DNA of 43,042 bases from CAZEPJ01 sp964514105. Its GTDB lineage: Bacteria > Desulfobacterota > Desulfocorpusculales > Desulfocorpusculum. The stretch spans positions 1 through 43,042 of the forward strand of contig CAZEPJ010000040.1 of the NCBI GenBank assembly GCA_964514105.1, written 5' to 3'. The notes below the pieces were generated by a model. The model did no database searches and had not been told where the DNA came from. It saw only the letters and a list, made by a program, of their open reading frames with translations. Of the stretch, positions 11,377-19,905 are shown one piece after another; positions within the stretch are counted from its first letter, which is position 1; each line of letters begins with the position of its first letter. The position numbers and the translations under genes were made by a program.

Positions 11377-11766
11377 ATGAGATCCGCGATGGCCGGATTG
11401 ATCGTGATCCTCGTGGCCGCCGGGGCGGCTTGGGCAAAGGACTACGAGGTCAAGAAGAAGGCCGGGGATTACTCGGTGGTGGTGCGGATCGACCGCAATC
11501 CCCCGGTGGTGGGGGAGAACAACGCCCGCATCAAGGTGGAGGAGGCGGGAGGGCGGCACGTGACCGATGCCAAGGTCGTCGTACACTACGGCATGGCGGC
11601 CATGCCGGGGATGCCGCCCATGAACTACAAGACCGACGCCCAAGTCAGGGAGGATTGGTACCATGCCAAGATGAACCTGTCCATGGCCGGGCCCTGGAAC
11701 ATCGAGGTGAAGATCACGCGGGGGGGAAAGAGCCACGCAATGAAGTTCACCGTGGACGCCAAGTGA
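11377..11766 (+). CDS. YtkA-like exported protein, first gene of the Cus-type operon
   Basis: 129 residues with a Sec signal peptide (cut after AGAAWA, about residue 20). The mature part is a single beta-sandwich of the YtkA/FixH type, with the methionine-rich segment YGMAAMPGMPPMNY typical of the family and a closing strand WNIEVKITRGGKSHAMKFTV. The clustered methionines and the operon position suggest periplasmic copper handling, though the family's role is poorly defined. The start is set by GGAGGAGGCGAAAG before the ATG; upstream in-frame codons overlap the promoter. Confidence 0.8.
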   Translation: MRSAMAGLIVILVAAGAAWAKDYEVKKKAGDYSVVVRIDRNPPVVGENNARIKVEEAGGRHVTDAKVVVHYGMAAMPGMPPMNYKTDAQVREDWYHAKMNLSMAGPWNIEVKITRGGKSHAMKFTVDAK

Positions 11767-11899
11767 GGGTTCGCCTCCATGCCCCCCCGTCTTCCCCTTG
11801 CGGGCGGGGAACGCAGGGCGAGCCGGGTGCCCGCGGTGGCGCTTCGGATCCCAGCGGCGCACCGGGACCGCTGAGTCGGATGGCGAGGGGAGGGTAAAG

Positions 11900-13195
11900 A
11901 TGGGACGGACCGTGTGGAGGGACATGGGGCGGGCAGGGGCGTCTTGGTGCCTGCCGACGGCGGCCTGGCTGTTTCTGGCGTTCGGGGTAGGCGGCGCATC
12001 GGCCCAGGAACTGCGGCTCCAAGAGCTGGTGGACGAGGCCCTCAGGCGCAACCCGGAGGTCCTCGCCTCCCAGTCCAAGGTCAAGGCGGCCAGGCACCGG
12101 GTGCCCCAGGTCCAGAGCCTGCCGGATCCCATGTTCATGACGGGATATCAGAATGAGGGGTTCAGCCGGTACACGTACGGACAGATGCCCGACGCCCAGT
12201 GGATGTTCTCGGCCTCCCAGATGTTCCCGTTCCCGGGGAAGCTGGCCTTAAAGGGAGAGATGGCGTCCCGCGAGGCCGAGGGCCTGGGGGCCTCGTCGGA
12301 GACGGTCCGCCTCAGGGTGATCGCCAGGGTCAAGGAGCTGTACTACGAGCTTTTCCTGGCCCACAAGATCATCGACATCCTCAAGCGGACCCAGGGCCTC
12401 TTCTCGCGGCTGGAGGACGCGGCCCTGGCCCGGTACGGCTCGGGCCTGGGCCAGCAGCAGGAGATCCTCATGGCCCAGACCGAGAAGTACATGCTCCATG
12501 AGCGAGAGGAGATGCAGCGACAGCGGATCCAGGCCGCCGAGGCCATGCTCAACAACGCCTTGGGAAGACCGGCGGAGGCCACCCTGGGCAGGCCCGAGGA
12601 GAGGGAGGCCACCCCCTTTCCGTATAGTCTGGAGGACCTCCTGCGCATGGCCGGCCAGCGCGCCACCGAGATCCAGTGGCGGGAGAAGATGGTGGCGGCC
12701 GCCGACGCCAGGGTTCGCATGGCCCGAAGGGAGTTCTTCCCGGATCTGACCCTGGCCGCCAACTACTTCAATCGGGGCAACGGCCAGTTCGATGACATGT
12801 GGAGCCTGACGGCCACGGTCAACGTCCCCATCTTCTTCAGGACCAAGCAGGAGGAGGGCGTGCACGAGGCCGAGGCGTCGCTGTCCGAGGCCCGCCACGA
12901 GCTCGAGGCCGCCAGGCTCATGACCGCCTCCGCCCTGCGGGACGCCTTTTCCATGCTCAAGACCGCGGAAAACCTGATGGCCCTGTACAAGGACGCCGTT
13001 CTTCCCAAGAACTATCAGGACTTCGAGCTGGCCCTGGCCGGGTACGTCACGGGCAAGATCGAGGCCATCACCGTGATCTCCCGGGTCAGGGCCTTTCTCG
13101 ACACCGAGATCCTGTACTGGGTGCAGTTCGCGGCGCGGGAGAAGGCCGTCGCCAGGCAGGAGGCCCTGGTGGGCGGGTTTTCCGGTGGCCGGTGA
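11900..13195 (+). CDS. CusC-like TolC-family outer-membrane channel
   Basis: 431 residues. The ATG follows GGGGAGGGTAAAG; a second in-frame Met eight codons on is possible. A signal peptide ends near GASA-QELRL. The body is the long helical outer-membrane-efflux fold, with LQELVDEALRRNPEVLASQS, QMFPFPGKL and LALAGYVTGKIEAITVIS, as seen in channel proteins next to CusBA-type pumps. Unlike the TolC at 4672-6114 it has no lipobox. It lies between the YtkA-like gene (133 bp) and the adaptor gene (42 bp). Confidence 0.88.
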   Translation: MGRTVWRDMGRAGASWCLPTAAWLFLAFGVGGASAQELRLQELVDEALRRNPEVLASQSKVKAARHRVPQVQSLPDPMFMTGYQNEGFSRYTYGQMPDAQWMFSASQMFPFPGKLALKGEMASREAEGLGASSETVRLRVIARVKELYYELFLAHKIIDILKRTQGLFSRLEDAALARYGSGLGQQQEILMAQTEKYMLHEREEMQRQRIQAAEAMLNNALGRPAEATLGRPEEREATPFPYSLEDLLRMAGQRATEIQWREKMVAAADARVRMARREFFPDLTLAANYFNRGNGQFDDMWSLTATVNVPIFFRTKQEEGVHEAEASLSEARHELEAARLMTASALRDAFSMLKTAENLMALYKDAVLPKNYQDFELALAGYVTGKIEAITVISRVRAFLDTEILYWVQFAAREKAVARQEALVGGFSGGR

Positions 13196-13237
13196 GGCCA
13201 CGGACAGGGGTCCCGAGGGAGTCGGGGAGGAGGGCCC

Positions 13238-14476
13238 ATGAGTTATCGATGCATTGCGCCCAAGCTGGCCGCCGCCCTGGTGGGGGGATGGCTGGCCGCC
13301 GCCCTGGCGGGCGCTTCCCCGGATGGGGAGGGCCGGGAGCCCTCTGCGGCCTCACCGGCGCTGGCTCAGAAGGGCTCCGGTCATCAGGGCCACGTCGCAC
13401 CGGCGCAGGGGACCCAGCCCGCGGCCGGGCAGCGCGACACGCCATCCGACCAACCCGCCGCGGCCATCGAGATCCCCCCGGAGAAGCAGCAGCTCATCGG
13501 GGTGCGCACGGTGGAGGTGGCCCGGCGGGACTTCTCCCGGACCATTCGCACCGTGGGGCGCATCGAGTACGACGAGCGGAGGCTGGCCACTGTCAACACC
13601 AAGTTCGAGGGGTGGATCGAGAAGCTGTACGTGGACTATACGGGCCGGTTCGTGAAGAAGGGGGAGGTGCTGGCCGAGATCTACAGCCCGGAGCTCTTCG
13701 CCACCCAGCAGGAGTTCGTCAACCTCCTGAGATGGAGTCGAAACCGCAAGGGCGACGATCCCTGGGCCGCCATGATCTCCCGGGACGCGGACGCCATCCT
13801 GGAGGCGGCCCGGCAGCGCCTGCGCTTCTGGGACGTCACCGACGCCCAGATCCGCACGATGGAGGAGACGGGGAGGCCCGTCCGGACCGTCCGGGTGCAC
13901 AGCCCCGTGAGCGGCTACGTCACCCAGAAGATGGCCGTCCTGGGCATGCGGGTGATGCCCGGGGAGAAGCTGTTCGATCTGGCCGATCTGTCCACGGTTT
14001 GGGTGATCGCGGACATCTATGAGTACGAGATGTCCTTTGTCCGGGTGGGGCAGCCGGCCCGGATCACCCTCAGCTATCTGCCGGGGGAGGAGCTGGTGTC
14101 CCGGATCGAGTATATCTATCCGGCCCACGCCGCGGATACCCGCACCATGAAGGCCCGCTTCAGCGTCCCCAACCCCAGGGAGCAGCTCATGCCCCAGATG
14201 TTCACCAACGTGGAGATCAAGGTCGATCTGGGCAGGCGGCTCCTGGTCCCGGCCGAGGCGATCATCGACACGGGGGCCCGGCAGATCGTGTACGTGGACC
14301 GGGGGGAGGGGGTCTTCGAGCCCCGGGAGGTGATGCTCGGCATGCGGACCGGGGACGTGGTGGAGGTCTCCACGGGGCTCAGGGCCGGAGAGCGGGTGGC
14401 CGCCTCGGCGGCCTTCCTCATCGATTCCGAGGCTCAGATCAAGGGCGTGGCGCCCGCGACGGGGCACAAGCACTGA
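13238..14476 (+). CDS. cusB: CusB-like periplasmic adaptor
   Basis: 412 residues with a good ribosome binding site (GGAGGAGGGCCC-ATG) and an N-terminal hydrophobic segment (LAAALVGGWLAAALAGA). After a disordered Pro/Gln/Ala region the heavy-metal adaptor fold is clear: IGVRTVEVARRDFSRTIRTV, GWIEKLYVDYTGRFVKKGEV, IYSPELFATQQEFVNLL, HSPVSGYVTQKMAVLGMRV, ADLSTVWVIADIYE. These blocks are characteristic of CusB rather than AcrA. It links the CusA-like pump to the CusC-like channel and may collect Cu(I)/Ag(I). The tail ends in GHKH. Confidence 0.93.
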   Translation: MSYRCIAPKLAAALVGGWLAAALAGASPDGEGREPSAASPALAQKGSGHQGHVAPAQGTQPAAGQRDTPSDQPAAAIEIPPEKQQLIGVRTVEVARRDFSRTIRTVGRIEYDERRLATVNTKFEGWIEKLYVDYTGRFVKKGEVLAEIYSPELFATQQEFVNLLRWSRNRKGDDPWAAMISRDADAILEAARQRLRFWDVTDAQIRTMEETGRPVRTVRVHSPVSGYVTQKMAVLGMRVMPGEKLFDLADLSTVWVIADIYEYEMSFVRVGQPARITLSYLPGEELVSRIEYIYPAHAADTRTMKARFSVPNPREQLMPQMFTNVEIKVDLGRRLLVPAEAIIDTGARQIVYVDRGEGVFEPREVMLGMRTGDVVEVSTGLRAGERVAASAAFLIDSEAQIKGVAPATGHKH

Positions 14477-14497
14477 GGAGGCACGAGGGGGCAACGC

Positions 14498-14557
14498 CGC
14501 CGTGAAACCCGGACGGCGCTTTGGAAAGGTCTCCCGGTTTTGACTCCTGACCTTTCC
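14498..14557 (+). repeat. Two successive hairpins between cusB and cusA
   Basis: CGCCGT/ACGGCG (14498-14503 and 14513-14518) is followed by a perfect 9-bp pair GGAAAGGTC/GACCTTTCC (14523-14531 and 14549-14557, 17-nt loop). The second ends 17 nt before the cusA ATG. No T-tract follows, so an intrinsic terminator is unlikely. RNA stability, processing or translational control of cusA are possible. Confidence 0.5.
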
Positions 14558-14574
14558 GTCGCCGAGGTCATTTT

Positions 14575-17500
14575 ATGATCGCCAGTCTCATCGGATTCAG
14601 CGGCAGGAACCGGTTCGTCATCTTCCTGATGACCTTGTTTCTCGCCGCGTGGGGGTACTGGGCCCTCACCCGGACGCCCCTGGACGCCATTCCGGACCTC
14701 AGCGACACCCAGGTCATCATCTACACAGAGTGGGTGGGCCGGAGCCCCGACTTGGTGGAGGACCAGATCACCTACCCCATCTCCTCCACCCTCCTGGCCG
14801 CCCCCAAGGTGCAGGCCGTGCGGGGCTTCTCGTACCTGGGCAGCTCCTTCATCTACGTCATCTTCGAGGAAGGGACCGACATCTACTGGGCCAGGAGCCG
14901 AGTCCTGGAGTACCTCCAGGCCGTCAAGAACAAGATCCCAGCCGACGTGAACCCGGTCCTGGGGCCGGACGCCACCAGCGTGGGGTGGGGGTTCTCATAC
15001 GCCCTCAAGTGCGAGACCGGGGAGCACGACCTGGCCCAGATCCGCTCCATGCAGGACTACAATGTGAAGCTGGCCCTGGAGAGCGTGCCCGGCGTCTCCC
15101 AGGTGGCCAGCATCGGCGGGTTCGTCAAGCAGTACCAGGTCACGGTGGACCCCACCCGACTCCAGGCCTACGGCCTCTCCCTCGCCAGGGTGGTGGAGGC
15201 CGTCCGCAAGAGCAACCGGGACGTAGAGGGGCGGGTGCTGGAGCTCTCCGGGGTGGAGTACATGATCCGCGGCCGGGGGTACATCCGGGGCGTGCGGGAC
15301 ATCGAGGAGATCCCCGTGGGGGGAGGCGGTGGCGGCACCCCCATCCTCCTGCGGGACGTGGCCCGGGTCCAGATCGGCCCCGAGATCCGCCGGGGGCTCG
15401 TGGACCTGGACGGCAAGGGGGAGGTGGTGGGCGGTATCGTGGTGGTGCGCTTCGGGCAGAACGTCCTCACCGTCATCGAGCGGGTCAAGGAGCGCATCCG
15501 CAGCCACGTCCAGCCCAGCCTCCCCAGGGGCGTGGAGATGGTGGTGACGTACGACCGATCGGACCTGATCCACCGCTCCATCGAGACCCTGACCGACGAG
15601 ATCATCAAGCTGGCCGTGGCCGTGAGCGCGGTCTGCGTGGTCTTCCTGTTCCATCTGCCCAGCGCCCTTGTGGCCATCCTGACCCTGCCCATCGCCATCA
15701 TCATGTCCTTCATATGCATGCATTACCTCCAGGTCACCTCCAACATCATGAGCCTGAGCGGCATTGCCATCGCCATCGGCGCCATGGTGGACGCCTCCAT
15801 CGTCATGGTGGAAAACGCCCACAAGAAGCTGGAGGAATGGGAGGCCGCCGGGCGGCCGGGGAGCCGGACCGAGGTCATCCTCGAGGCGGCCCAGGAGGTG
15901 GGGCCCTCCCTGTTTTTCTCCCTTCTGGTGATCACGGCGGGGTTCCTCCCGGTCTTCACCCTGCAGGCCCAGGCCGGACGTCTGTTCAAGCCGCTGGCGT
16001 ACACCAAGACCTTTGCCATGCTGTTCGCCTCGTTCCTGGCCGTCACCCTGACCCCCATGCTCATGACCCTGTTGATCCGGGGCCGGATCCGTCCCGAGGA
16101 GAAAAACCCCATCAGCCGCATCCTGCACCGGCTCTACGAGCCCTTGGCGCGGCTGGCCCTGCGCTTCAGAAAGGGCGTCATCTTTTTCGCCCTCATCGCC
16201 ATGGGGGCCACCATCTATCCTTACTCCCGGCTTGGCTCGGAGTTCATGCCGCCCCTTGACGAGGGGACCCTCTTCTACATGCCCGTGACGGTCCCCGCGG
16301 CCTCCATCTCCGTGGTCTCGGAGCTGCTGCAGATGCAGGACAAGCTCCTCATGACCATCCCCGAGGTGGCCCAGGTCTTCGGAAAGGCGGGGCGTGCCGA
16401 GACCGCCACCGATCCCGCCCCCCTGGAGATGTTCGAGACGGTCATCAACCTCAAGCCCCAGTCCCAGTGGCGCCCGGGAATGACCGTGGAGGGCCTCAAG
16501 GACGAGATGAATGACCTGCTCACCATCCCCGGGGTGGCCAATTCCTTCACCATGCCCATCAAGGCCCGCATCGACATGCTGGCCACGGGAATCCGCACCC
16601 CCGTGGGGATCAAAGTCCTGGGGCCCGAGCTGGAGGAGTTGGAGCGGATCGGGCTGGCCATCGAGCAGCGCCTCAAGGCCCTCCCCGGGACTCGAAGTGT
16701 GTATGCGGAGCGGGTGACCACGGGCTACTTCCTGGACTTCCGGGTCAGGCGGGAGGAGGCGGCCCGGTACGGGCTCACCGTGGACGACGTCCTGGAGGTG
16801 GTCCAGTCCGCCATCGGCGGCATGAACGTCACCACCACGGTGGAGGGGCGGGAGCGCTATCCGGTGAACGTCCGGTATCCCCGGGAGCTGAGAAACGACC
16901 TGGAGAAGCTCAGGCGGGTGCTGGTCCCGGCCATGTTGGAGTCCCCCCGCCGACCCGCCGAGGGGTCTGGCATGACCCCCTTTGCGGGGCCCGCCCAGAT
17001 CCCCCTGGGCCAGCTGGCCGACATCCGGATCGCCCGGGGTCCCACGAGCATCAAGAGCGAGGCCGGGCTCCTGGCATCGTACGTGTACATCGATTTTTCC
17101 GGGACGGACGTGGGGGGCTACGTGGAGGCGGCCAGGGACAAGGTGGCCGACCTGGAGATCCCGCCGGGATATCGCCTGGAGTGGAGCGGCGAGTACGAGT
17201 ACCTCCTCAAGACCCACGAGCGGCTCAGGCTGGTCATCCCCCTCACGGCCCTCATCATCTTCGTCCTCATCTATCTCAACACCCGATCCGCGGCCAAGAC
17301 CCTCATCGTGCTTCTGGCCGTCCCCTTCTCTCTGGTGGGCTCTTTCTGGCTCCTGTACCTGCTCAATTACAACATGAGCATCGCCGTGTGGGTAGGTATC
17401 ATCGCCCTGGCAGGTCTGGACGCCGAGACCGGCGTGGTCATGCTCCTGTACCTGGACCTGGCTTACAACCAGTGGCAGAAAAAGGGGAGGCTGAAAACGC

Positions 17501-17763
17501 TGGAGGATCTCAAGGAAGCCATCATGCACGGCGCGGTCAAGAGGATCCGACCCAAGATCATGACCGTGAGCGTCATCCTCGCCGGCCTGGTCCCCATCAT
17601 GTTCAGCCACGGAACCGGGGCGGACGTCATGAAGCGAATCGCCGCCCCCATGGTGGGCGGGGTCATCACCTCGACCGTCCTGGAGCTGATCATCTACCCG
17701 GCCGTCTACGAGATCTGGAAAGGGAGGGCGCTGCGCCGCGCGCAGAAAGGACCGAGCTCATGA
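14575..17763 (+). CDS. cusA: CusA-like Cu(I)/Ag(I) RND efflux pump
   Basis: 1062 residues, the normal length for heavy-metal RND pumps. Diagnostic blocks are TPLDAIPDLSDTQVIIYTEW, PKVQAVRGFSYLGSSFIYV and GAMVDASIVMVENAHKK (TM4 proton-relay Asp). The three methionines that bind Cu(I)/Ag(I) in E. coli CusA (573, 623, 672) have counterparts in LFYMPVT, APLEMFETVI and ARIDMLATGIRTP. It takes metal from the periplasm or adaptor to the outer-membrane channel. The binding site is modest (GAGG, 7 nt) and lies just after two hairpins. Its stop overlaps the kinase start (ATGA). Confidence 0.95.
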   Translation: MIASLIGFSGRNRFVIFLMTLFLAAWGYWALTRTPLDAIPDLSDTQVIIYTEWVGRSPDLVEDQITYPISSTLLAAPKVQAVRGFSYLGSSFIYVIFEEGTDIYWARSRVLEYLQAVKNKIPADVNPVLGPDATSVGWGFSYALKCETGEHDLAQIRSMQDYNVKLALESVPGVSQVASIGGFVKQYQVTVDPTRLQAYGLSLARVVEAVRKSNRDVEGRVLELSGVEYMIRGRGYIRGVRDIEEIPVGGGGGGTPILLRDVARVQIGPEIRRGLVDLDGKGEVVGGIVVVRFGQNVLTVIERVKERIRSHVQPSLPRGVEMVVTYDRSDLIHRSIETLTDEIIKLAVAVSAVCVVFLFHLPSALVAILTLPIAIIMSFICMHYLQVTSNIMSLSGIAIAIGAMVDASIVMVENAHKKLEEWEAAGRPGSRTEVILEAAQEVGPSLFFSLLVITAGFLPVFTLQAQAGRLFKPLAYTKTFAMLFASFLAVTLTPMLMTLLIRGRIRPEEKNPISRILHRLYEPLARLALRFRKGVIFFALIAMGATIYPYSRLGSEFMPPLDEGTLFYMPVTVPAASISVVSELLQMQDKLLMTIPEVAQVFGKAGRAETATDPAPLEMFETVINLKPQSQWRPGMTVEGLKDEMNDLLTIPGVANSFTMPIKARIDMLATGIRTPVGIKVLGPELEELERIGLAIEQRLKALPGTRSVYAERVTTGYFLDFRVRREEAARYGLTVDDVLEVVQSAIGGMNVTTTVEGRERYPVNVRYPRELRNDLEKLRRVLVPAMLESPRRPAEGSGMTPFAGPAQIPLGQLADIRIARGPTSIKSEAGLLASYVYIDFSGTDVGGYVEAARDKVADLEIPPGYRLEWSGEYEYLLKTHERLRLVIPLTALIIFVLIYLNTRSAAKTLIVLLAVPFSLVGSFWLLYLLNYNMSIAVWVGIIALAGLDAETGVVMLLYLDLAYNQWQKKGRLKTLEDLKEAIMHGAVKRIRPKIMTVSVILAGLVPIMFSHGTGADVMKRIAAPMVGGVITSTVLELIIYPAVYEIWKGRALRRAQKGPSS

Positions 17764-18866
17764 GCCCCGAGGACGCCCAGAGCCACCCACCCGGGGAGGA
17801 CGAGTCCCTGGCCTTCCCCCCCGCGAGCCCGGCCCCGGAGGGGCCACAGCCCGACGGCGTGCCCATGAACCCCTGGCAGATCCTCGTCCTCATCACCGTC
17901 AGCGTTTTCACCATCGAACTGGCCATCATGGGGTTTCTCCACTACTTCGAGGGCTTCTCGGAGATCGGGCAGGCCCTCTTCGACAGCCTCCTGCTGACCT
18001 CAAGCCTCTTCCCGCTCATCTACTTCTTCATGTACCGCCCCCTGGTGAGGCAGATCCGGGAGCGCAGGTGGGCGGAACGGGCTCTGGGGGCGGCCAAGAA
18101 GACCCTGGAGGCCCGGGTGCGGGAGCGAACCGCCGACCTCGAGGCCGCCAACGCGGACCTGCAGCGGGAGGTCGAGACCCGATTGAAGGCCGAAGCCAAG
18201 CTCAGGGCGCTGTCCTCCAGCGTGCTCATGGCCCACGAGGAGGAACGCAAGCGTCTGGCCCGGGAGCTGCACGATCAGCTGGGGCAGGACCTGGCGTCCC
18301 TCAAACTCCAGGTGCGCTCCATTCAGAAGCGGATGGCCGAGCCGGACTCGCCCCTGGTGGGGGCGTGCGCCGAGACCCTTGCGTACATCGACGAGGTGAT
18401 CGAGAATGTGCGGCGTCTGTATCACGATCTGAGCCCCACCACCCTGGGCGACCTGGGACTCACCGACGCCCTGCGATGGCTGGTGGGGGACTTCGCTCGG
18501 CGCCACGACATGGAGATCTCCCACAGCATCGAGGAGGTGACGCACCTGCTGTCGGCCCAGTCCCAGTTGACGGTCTACCGCATCGTGCAGGAGGCGTTCA
18601 ACAACATCGCCAAGCACGCCGGGGCGGCACACGCCTCCCTGGAGTTGTGCCGGGAGGGGTTCGACGTCCTCGTCCGGGTGACCGACGACGGCCGCGGGTT
18701 CGACGTGGATGAGGCCCGGGGCCGGGAGCGGGAGGGACGGGGGCTTGGCCTGGCGTTCATGGACGAACGGGCCTGGATGCTCGGGGGGGCCCTGGTCATC
18801 GACAGCGGCCCGGGACGGGGAACGTGCGTCTCGCTGACCGTGCCCACGGTGGGGGGAAGGGCCTGA
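17760..18866 (+). CDS. NarL-type sensor histidine kinase
   Basis: 368 residues. After a Pro-rich cytoplasmic N-terminus two membrane helices (about 38-60 and 76-93) enclose only a very short periplasmic loop (HYFEGFSEIGQ), so direct binding of a large ligand is unlikely. A coiled coil leads to a HisKA_3 dimerisation domain with phospho-acceptor His171 in ARELHDQLGQDL, then the ATPase with the N-box EAFNNIAKHAGA and the DDGRGFD and GRGLGLAFMDER motifs. Its start overlaps the cusA stop, and it overlaps the regulator gene. It probably senses metal or envelope state and controls this operon or neighbouring genes. Confidence 0.93.
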   Translation: MSPEDAQSHPPGEDESLAFPPASPAPEGPQPDGVPMNPWQILVLITVSVFTIELAIMGFLHYFEGFSEIGQALFDSLLLTSSLFPLIYFFMYRPLVRQIRERRWAERALGAAKKTLEARVRERTADLEAANADLQREVETRLKAEAKLRALSSSVLMAHEEERKRLARELHDQLGQDLASLKLQVRSIQKRMAEPDSPLVGACAETLAYIDEVIENVRRLYHDLSPTTLGDLGLTDALRWLVGDFARRHDMEISHSIEEVTHLLSAQSQLTVYRIVQEAFNNIAKHAGAAHASLELCREGFDVLVRVTDDGRGFDVDEARGREREGRGLGLAFMDERAWMLGGALVIDSGPGRGTCVSLTVPTVGGRA

Positions 18867-19519
18867 TGGCACCATATCGGATCGTCCTGGCCGACGACCA
18901 CCGGATGTTCCGGGCGGGCATCCGCCAGCTGATCCAGGAGGCGCCCGGCCTGGAGGTGGCGGCCGAGGTCGGCGACGGCATGGCGCTGCTCGACCGATTG
19001 AAGGAATCCGTGCCGGACCTCGTCCTGCTGGACATCTCCATGCCCAACCTGCGGGGCATCGAGGCTGCGGCCGAGATCAAGTCCCTGTACCCCGAGGTCA
19101 AGATCCTCGTCCTGACCATGCACAAAAGGAGGGAGTACTGCCTCCAGTGCCTGGCCGCGGGGGCGGACGGCTATCTCCTCAAGGAGGACGCCGACGTCGA
19201 GCTCTTCTCTGCCATCGATGCCATTCGCCAGGGCAGGGTCTACATCTCACCCCTGCTCTCCCACGAGGTGATGACCGACTTCGTCTCCATGGCCCAGGGC
19301 CGACTCAAACTCCCCGACGACCCCCTCTCCGTGCGCGAGCGCGAGGTCCTGCAGCTCATCGGGGAGGGGAAATCCAGCAAGGAGATCGGCGATCTGCTCT
19401 TCATCAGCCCGCGCACCGTGGAGCACCACCGCACCAACATCATGAAGAAGCTGCACCTGCGGGGCGCCGCCGATCTGATCCGCTACGCCGTGGAGAGGGA
19501 ATACCACCGACGGGATTGA
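18866..19519 (+). CDS. NarL/FixJ-family response regulator
   Basis: 217 residues. The receiver domain has DDH near the N-terminus, phospho-acceptor Asp56 in LLDISMPN, and the conserved Lys in GYLLKEDADV. The LuxR-type HTH domain is at the C-terminus (LSVREREVLQLIGEGKSSKE, then SPRTVEHHRTNIMKKL). The ATG overlaps the kinase stop (TGATG) and follows GGGGGGAAGGG, so the two are coupled as a cognate pair. An in-frame ATG 14 codons earlier lies inside the kinase gene and is rejected. Likely targets are the cus-type operon and possibly the next transcription unit. Confidence 0.94.
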   Translation: MAPYRIVLADDHRMFRAGIRQLIQEAPGLEVAAEVGDGMALLDRLKESVPDLVLLDISMPNLRGIEAAAEIKSLYPEVKILVLTMHKRREYCLQCLAAGADGYLLKEDADVELFSAIDAIRQGRVYISPLLSHEVMTDFVSMAQGRLKLPDDPLSVREREVLQLIGEGKSSKEIGDLLFISPRTVEHHRTNIMKKLHLRGAADLIRYAVEREYHRRD

Positions 19520-19905
19520 CCCCCCTTGCCCGTTGTCCCACGGGCCCGCCGGAGGCCGTGCCCCCGGCCGCCGCCCCTCCAGCGTTTCCACCTGGACCGC
19601 CAGGGCGACGCGCCCGGACGCTCGGGCATTGCGCCCGACATCCGGCCCGTTGACGTCCATAACTTCCTTTCATATCCATTGGTTGAATCCAGGCACCGGT
19701 CTTGCAACTCCCCATGAACAAGGAAAGGCGACACGGGGTGCCTGCGGGCAGCCTTCATGGGGAGGAATGGGTACTTGTACCAACGGCGGAATCCGCATGC
19801 CCCCCCATTGAGCCGGCCGCGGGGCCGGATACGGTATGAGTAGTTTTTCGACTGAGAAACGCGTCCGTTGACGGACCAGACCAGGGAGATCAGGAGGGAA
19901 AGACC
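19520..19905 (+). other. 386-bp intergenic leader between the regulator and the 501-residue secreted protein
   Basis: No gene was found. It holds a weak hairpin GCCCGT-N6-ACGGGC just after the regulator stop (19528-19545), an inverted repeat CGGGC-N5-GCCCG (19623-19637), a sigma-54-type promoter (19692-19706), the dyad GGTAC-TT-GTACC (19770-19781), a GC hairpin CCGGCC-N4-GGCCGG (near 19813-19828), a dyad GTCCG-TTGA-CGGAC (19863-19876) and a strong binding site AGGAGGG before the next ATG. The words GGTTGAATC (19681), CTTGTACC and CATGCCCCCC (19796) recur in the leader of the multicopper oxidase gene. Confidence 0.6.
19692..19706 (+). promoter_or_regulatory. Sigma-54 (-24/-12) promoter
   Basis: GGCAC-N5-TTGCA, with exactly ten bases between the invariant GG and GC. 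Transcription would begin near 19718, leaving a leader of about 190 nt. The inverted repeat at 19623-19637, 55 bp upstream, is a possible enhancer-binding site. Confidence 0.5.

Noticed and set aside
14995..17610. Long minus-strand open frame opposite cusA
   Set aside because: The composition is a shadow of the cusA codons; cusA itself has every family motif.
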